Assembly: GCA_020543525.1 (NCBI GenBank)
Contig: JAHYIO010000036.1
Span: 372,001 to 436,000, forward strand
DNA length: 64,000 bases
Direction: 5' to 3'
Source of the DNA: Coriolopsis trogii
Lineage: Eukaryota; Basidiomycota; Agaricomycetes; Polyporales; Polyporaceae
Shown piece by piece: positions 58,801 through 64,000 of the stretch. Numbering within the stretch: the stretch's first letter is position 1; each line of letters begins with the position of its first letter. The notes under the pieces were generated by a model. It did not search any database. It worked only from the letters and a program-made list of their open reading frames with translations, and had not been told where the DNA came from. The position numbers and the translations under genes are program-made.

Positions 58801-61800
58801 TGGCACGAACATACGGAGACATGCTGGAAATATCTCCGGGCAGGTCAGAAGAGATCCGACGACACATGCAGAATGCGTATCGACGGTGTTACACGGGCTG
58901 TTACCGAGATCGACGACGAAACAGGCTCCATTCTACTCCGACGCTTACATCCACGCATTGCCAACTACAATGACCTCATCATCTTCCTCCTCAAGTGCAA
59001 CATTGATATCAAGCACGTCGGCTCCGGCGAAGGTGCGAAGGCGCTCGTCTACTACATTACTGACTACATCACGAAGGCGTCTCTTCCTACGCACTTGGGG
59101 CTTGCCGCTCTTTTGTATGCACTGAAACGCACTGATAGTAAGTGGCAAAGTCTGGGATCGTGGACATCGTCACAAGACACGAGTGCTCTCACTATCTTGA
59201 TGAACAGCATGATGTCTCGCCAGGAAATATCACACCAGCAAGTCATGAGCTATCTAGTTGGTGGTGGCGACCACTATACCAGCCACAGATTTCGAATTCT
59301 GCACTACGGTTCCTTCGAACGCGTTGTACTGCAATATTGGACCAGACCTCTGCGCGCCATAGTGAGCAGACAGCCGTCGCCATCCGCATCCTCCGAACAC
59401 CTTGACAGCAGGAGCAGAACATCCCCCGAACCTACCCCAATGTCTTTGAACGCTGTCAACATCGCTGACATTCGATTCGTAGATGGAGTTTCGGACAACA
59501 GCGAGCCTGACGTGACTTTGACCTTGGGCGACGGGACCATCTCTGCTATCACTCAACAACATGACTACTTCTTCCGACCTTCACAAGAACCCTTCAACTC
59601 CATGGGTCTGTATCAGTACATCGGTCTCACCGAACGAGCTTCCACAGGTAGAGAAGCGGCTCGTCTGGACAACAGACAACACCCGACCTCCACACGCGGT
59701 CGGCCACCGGAACCAAGAGGTCGGTTCCTCATGGAACATCCACAATATGCCACACATATAGTACGCCGACGGGTTGTTTGGGTTATTCCAGTCGTCCTAG
59801 GAGATCGCATTCCCCGGTGTGATCGAACAGACGACGAGCGAGAACGGTGGGCAAGAACCATGCTCACACTATTTGCACCTTGGAGGAATCCTCAGGACCT
59901 AAAGACCGCCGATGAAACGTGGATGGCTTCTTATATGCGTCGCCGCTCGTCTTTCCCCCCCGAACACCTGACCATCATGCGAAACATGAATGTTCTTTCC
60001 GAATGCAAAGACGCGCGCGACAAAGCAAGCGCTACCAGACAGGCGTCTGCTCTCGCCACCGCAATTGGCCTGGATCCCAACCAACCCCTCCCGGACGACC
60101 CTACGCTTGCATTCGAACGTGCCCTCACCTCCGAGGAAGAAGGTTTGTCGGAGATGAATAGCACTGATATTCCCGTTGCTCAGGAGTTCGATGCCTCTCT
60201 TGTTGACACTCTGGACAGGCTTATATCCGTCGAAGCCCGTGCTGCCATTGACTGTCACTTCCGATCATGTCCGCAGTCCCATGACCCGCAGACGGAATCA
60301 CCTTCTCTCATCTCCACTACAGAAGAATGGGATCGCTTACAGAATACACGCACCTTCATGAAAGCTCTCAAGCGTAAGCGACAGTCAAACTCGGACGATA
60401 TCGACAATGGTGCGCAGACAATTCGAAATGTGCGACCGCGAACTAGTGTCCATCGTGAGGCCGTTGTAGACATCGTCCAACTTACCAACGACACCGCCAC
60501 GTCTACACACATACCGTCCGTTGCAACGCACGATCAACTGCGGAGCATTATTGATCAGGTCGTCCTGGAATTCCGACTTCAGCATAACGAAGAGCAGCTT
60601 CGTGCGTTCTCTATCTTCGCCGAACATGTGTGCTTCGGTGGTCCACAACTCTTGATGTACATGGGAGGAGTGGGAGGAACAGGGAAATCGTACGTCGTTA
60701 ATGCCATTCTTCGTCTTTTCATCCTATTAGGTCGACGCAAGGAGATCCTAGTCTCCGCCCCAACCGGTGCTGCCGCTACCCTCATAGGCGGTTTTACCAT
60801 ACACTCCCTCCTCCTCCTCCCCAACTACAGAGGCGTAGACTTCCAATTACTCATATCTACCTGGGACGGCGTTGAATACGCAATCATCGACGAAGTATCC
60901 ATGATGAGTGCATACTTCATGTGCGAAGTCGGTGTCCGACTTCAACGTGCGAAGGCGCGTGATGGGAAAGACGACACACGACCATTTGGAGGAGTCAACA
61001 TATTGTTTACAGGTGACTTCGGCCAGCTACGTCCCGTCGGCGGGAAGTGTCTATTCAGCCATGATCTCGTCTCAGACCATCATTTCATCAATCCACATCA
61101 ATCGAAGACAATCACCGCACTCCGGGGCGCATACTTATGGCGACTAGTTCACACTGTTGTCATCCTCACGAAGAACCAACGTCAAAGCGCGGACCAGCCA
61201 TACGGTGAACTCCTATCACGCATTCGCATTGGTGAAAGCGCAAACGCGCTGTACCGTGGCACCGCTAACGATTACCTCACTCTACAATCTCGTCTGCTCC
61301 ACAAGATCCGACACGACCCATCCACATCGGCACCCTCCCCCTTTCATAACAGTCCCATCATCGTTGGAACCAAAAAGATACGCGACATGCTCAATCTGCG
61401 ACTACTCCAACATCACGCAACTACCACAACCGAGGACGTCCATGTCTACTACTCTCGGGACACTATCGAGGGAGAGCCCATCCCGGAACCCGCACTTCAC
61501 CACGTATGGTTACTGCCAACAACCGTCACCAACGACGCCATCGGCAAATTCCCTCTCTTTCCCGGCATGAAGGTCATGGTACAAGAGAATATAGCTTTTT
61601 CTCATCACGTCGTCAATGGCGCTATAGGTACCGTCCAGAAAATCTACTACACCCAGGAGAACAGCCGTCGCTATGCGTCAATGCTACTGATACTTATTCC
61701 GGGAGCGGGAAAGGTGCACGCCGATTACCCAGATGATCATGTCCCTATCTTTCCCGAAACCACCACTTTTTCGTGGACAAGACGAGCAAAGACTGCAAAC

Positions 61801-62127
61801 ACAGACGCCGAAATTGTGAGAATACAACGCTTACAACTGCCCTTGCTTCCCGCATACGCATATACAGACTACAAGGCACAAGGACGCTCACTCGACACGG
61901 CAATTGTGGATCTTGCCAGCGCTAGAAGTCTGCAAGGTGTGTACGTCATGCTGTCCCGAGTACGCTCCTTGAACGGGCTTGCCATCCTGCGGCCCTTCGC
62001 CCCAAAAAAGATTCACGACCGTCTGTCCAGAGAACTTCGCACCGAGATGCGTCGCCTTGAGGATCTCGCAACAGTCACTGCCATCCGCTTCCATTCTCCG
62101 TCTGCAAGGTATATCGTTGCTCGCTAG
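55815..62127 (+). CDS. Helitron Rep-helicase (HUH/Y2 nuclease + PIF1 helicase)
   Basis: Four exons (55815-55890, 55944-56027, 56094-56147, 56198-62127) total 6144 nt, exactly 2048 codons including stop. All three introns are phase 1. The N-terminal region has zinc-type pairs (CAPC, CPSC) and a DUF6570-like block (LSLANWLYYGIAQLPPQV). The Helitron_like_N nuclease follows: motif 1 FFLTINPSDIHHP (about residue 741), HUH motif GRGTLHCHMLIWI (about 835) and the two-tyrosine motif ALVYYITDYITK (about 1022). The PIF1 helicase has Walker A GGVGGTGKSYV (about 1560), Walker B IIDEVSMM (about 1634), FTGDFGQLRPVGG, and motifs VVNGAIGTV, YTDYKAQGRSLDTA and YVMLSRVRSLNGLAIL. It should catalyse rolling-circle-type transposition. 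There are no internal stops, so it is potentially active. Confidence 0.95.
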
Positions 62128-62550
62128 CGCTATCCCGAAGGAGATAACCACTCTTCTTCTATGCTGCCCAAAGCATCCCCACACCCTCGCCGCCCTGTCG
62201 CTTTCCATTCTTGTCGCGACCTCTTTCCTTATTTGTACACCTTCCAAGCATGTATCACACCTTCCCGGCCGCATGTATACCGAACAATACACAATACATT
62301 CCGCATTTGCTCAAGCTTCACACTCTGAACCTATTCTACCAACCAATCGGGAGCCGATCACAGCACACGCAGCACACCCATATCACACTGAATATATAGA
62401 TTCCTTCGAGCAAAAACAACTCCACGCCCGCAAACGCGAATCCAAGTCGACCTCCCTCACTTTTCACTTCCCCACCCATTCCATCCGCGCACTCTTCAAC
62501 TGCCAATCCATTACCACGTGATTTTACCGCGGCCACCAGGACCGCTGACA
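62128..62550. other. Intergenic, no gene seen
   Basis: C-rich DNA between the Rep-helicase stop and the next ATG at 62551. The upstream reading frame of the next gene extends to 62518, but from a GTG codon. No terminal hairpin or CTRR end is evident here. Confidence 0.4.
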
Positions 62551-63855
62551 ATGTACAACACCCTGACTTACGGACCACCGTCCCTCACGAGGACAACGAA
62601 CGTCTCCGTACGGACACCCCTCCCCACATACCGCAAAGACAACTCGCTCAACCTCACCCACATGTATACTCAATCATCGTTCCTCCACACCGCGACCGGA
62701 GTTAACCCGCTCCACAACAAGGCGCATTTACTCAGGTCTGCACTCACACAACCCCCTTCACCGAGTCCCTCTAATAGAGCTTCCAGCCTGCATCCGGAAT
62801 TGCTAGACCTCATTGCAGATTCGATGGATATGGCCGTCGTTGGAAGATGGAGAAAAGTGAATCGTCATCTGTATACCATCGTCACCTCTTCTCTTTATAG
62901 GACGATGCGCGCCCTGCTGTCGCCTTTCGCACCTTACCCCCTTGCGCTCCTAGGACACATCACAACACATAACGCGATGATCGGCGGTGTAACAGCCGCC
63001 GCGTTCATCCAACGCGATCGATCAAAGCCCCACCAGCTACTTGTCGTCTACACGGACCGACCATCCTTCCAACCTCTCGTAGACAGCCTCACACACTGCC
63101 CTAGTAACAGCCACGACATCAACAACCTGGAGGTGGGGACGTATACCGGTCAATATGTCACCGATCGTGCCATCGACGCCTACGCCATCGTCCGCGTTGG
63201 GGGTGGCCGTACTATTGTCATCTTGCGGTCCTGCTCGCCGACAATTGTAGCAGTGATAAGCCGCGCACCTTCCACTGCCCATATGACACTCTTCAATGAG
63301 AACCTGTGGGCATCCGCTTACCCTCACCCCACCCTACACGACCGCGGCTTCCTTGCCTCATGGCGCCTCCCTTTTCACACCACAGTCGATCGAGACATTT
63401 TCAACGATTTCGCTCGAGCCGGCTTTAGATTTGCTGTTTCTCCCTCTGCATGGGCAGACTACGTTGGCCCCGACGCCGTGGGATTCCCGACCTACCCCTG
63501 CTTGAGAACCCGCTTCCTATGTCCTCACCAATCTCGGTTTTTTGGTGACAAGGGCTCCATGATCGGGTTCATCCGTCCCCTCCAGTCTACTCCCGACTAT
63601 CATCGCCTCCATCATCGCTTTCCATTTGGCCCCACTGTCATCTGGCGACTATACACTGCATATGACTGCAACGGATATTGCCAAAACCTCGATCCCCTGC
63701 TCCCCGTAGGCGTCTTATCAGTACCCACCCTCCTCATGTGCCCCTCCCCTCAGCAACCCCTGCCCGATCACTCTTCTGTGCATTCGTCCGTGTATCCGTT
63801 TGCGTATGACAGAATGCCGCCACTCGCCATGCGACGTCGACGAATGTCTCAGTAG
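62551..63855 (+). CDS. F-box-like / nucleotidyltransferase-fold-like protein, copy 2
   Basis: Single exon of 434 residues from ATG 62551. A Thr/Pro-rich leader is followed by an F-box-like segment (LHPELLDLIADSMDMAVVGR, then WRKVNRHLYTIV). The core includes HNAMIGGVTAAAFIQRD, VYTDRPSFQPLVDSL and IVILRSCSPTIVAVISRAPS. The C-terminal block (TRFLCPHQSRFFGDKGSMIG, TVIWRLYTAYDCNGYCQNLD, PLLPV) matches the gene at 45293-46390 (CPTQARFFGDRGS, AIWRLSNVLTCENRC). The two copies are diverged paralogues in opposite orientations. It is only 423 bp downstream of the Rep-helicase, same strand. The enzymatic residues of a true nucleotidyltransferase are not evident. Confidence 0.62.
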   Translation: MYNTLTYGPPSLTRTTNVSVRTPLPTYRKDNSLNLTHMYTQSSFLHTATGVNPLHNKAHLLRSALTQPPSPSPSNRASSLHPELLDLIADSMDMAVVGRWRKVNRHLYTIVTSSLYRTMRALLSPFAPYPLALLGHITTHNAMIGGVTAAAFIQRDRSKPHQLLVVYTDRPSFQPLVDSLTHCPSNSHDINNLEVGTYTGQYVTDRAIDAYAIVRVGGGRTIVILRSCSPTIVAVISRAPSTAHMTLFNENLWASAYPHPTLHDRGFLASWRLPFHTTVDRDIFNDFARAGFRFAVSPSAWADYVGPDAVGFPTYPCLRTRFLCPHQSRFFGDKGSMIGFIRPLQSTPDYHRLHHRFPFGPTVIWRLYTAYDCNGYCQNLDPLLPVGVLSVPTLLMCPSPQQPLPDHSSVHSSVYPFAYDRMPPLAMRRRRMSQ

Positions 63856-64000
63856 TGTCCGCCTTTTGCATTAGACAGTCGACGGACCCTGCTAGTAACT
63901 GACGAGATAGCACCGCATATTAGACAACCTCGCCTTTGTGTCCGGCTACATGTACTTCCATAGACTGACCGTACTCTGCCAGTGATCTAATCTTACACTC
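63856..64000. other. Window end, element continues or ends here
   Basis: 145 bp of non-coding DNA after the copy 2 stop codon. It contains a CTAG at 63892-63895 that could mimic a Helitron 3' terminus but lacks a strong adjacent hairpin. Confidence 0.3.

Noticed and set aside
63857..63895. CTAG after a GTCCG...CGGAC inverted repeat as a Helitron 3' end
   Set aside because: The stem is only 5 bp with a loop of over 20 nt, and no GC-rich hairpin sits 5-15 bp before CTAG as Helitrons normally have; CTAG is common by chance.
27740..64000. Endogenised giant virus or polinton
   Set aside because: RNR and nuclease genes recall large DNA viruses, but I found no capsid protein, packaging ATPase, protease, family B DNA polymerase or integrase, and the replication gene is a typical Helitron Rep-helicase.
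27740..64000. LTR or LINE retrotransposon content, or a Starship/Crypton
   Set aside because: No reverse transcriptase, gag, RNase H or tyrosine recombinase motif was seen on either strand.

Overview
The window is nuclear DNA from a filamentous basidiomycete, most likely an Agaricomycete. Genes are dense and broken by many short GT-AG introns (mostly about 45-70 nt), and the proteome is fungal: Rix7, the PP2A methylesterase Ppe1, an AVT3-type vacuolar transporter and ZZ-finger proteins. No tRNA, rRNA, CRISPR array, reverse transcriptase or capsid gene was recognised.

Left part, about 1-27.3 kb, is ordinary host chromosome. In order: a TPR protein (+), an FAD monooxygenase (+), Ppe1 (-), Rix7/NVL-type AAA ATPase (-), a triple ZZ-finger protein (-), an NAD(P)-dependent epimerase-like protein (+), a possibly decayed membrane-protein gene (-), an AVT3-like amino acid transporter (-), and a very long disordered protein with a C-terminal peroxiredoxin-like domain (+).

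Right part, about 27.8-64.0 kb, is different in kind. It holds an intact 2047-residue Helitron-type Rep-helicase (HUH/Y2 nuclease plus PIF1 helicase), and both subunits of a divergent class I ribonucleotide reductase. RNR1 (31001-34272) and RNR2 (54037-55210) keep all expected catalytic residues once introns are removed. Around them lie a T5orf172/GIY-YIG-like nuclease, a Zn2Cys6 protein, two bHLH-like proteins, a MYND protein, an acidic nuclear-type protein, a small basic protein and two paralogous F-box-like proteins. RNR2 and the Rep-helicase are divergently transcribed from one 0.6 kb region. The plus strand is G-rich from about 28 to 46.5 kb and C-rich from about 56 to 64 kb.

My reading (inference) is that 27.8-64 kb is a single large Helitron-related element, or the remains of one. 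It appears to carry its own dNTP-synthesis enzyme, putative transcription factors and accessory nucleic-acid proteins. Its left edge should lie between 27286 and about 28270, and its right edge is outside the window. Several blocks inside it (29.5-31.0, 34.3-35.2, 41.8-45.2, 47.9-48.7 and 51.2-52.6 kb) probably hold further small multi-exon genes that I could not resolve.
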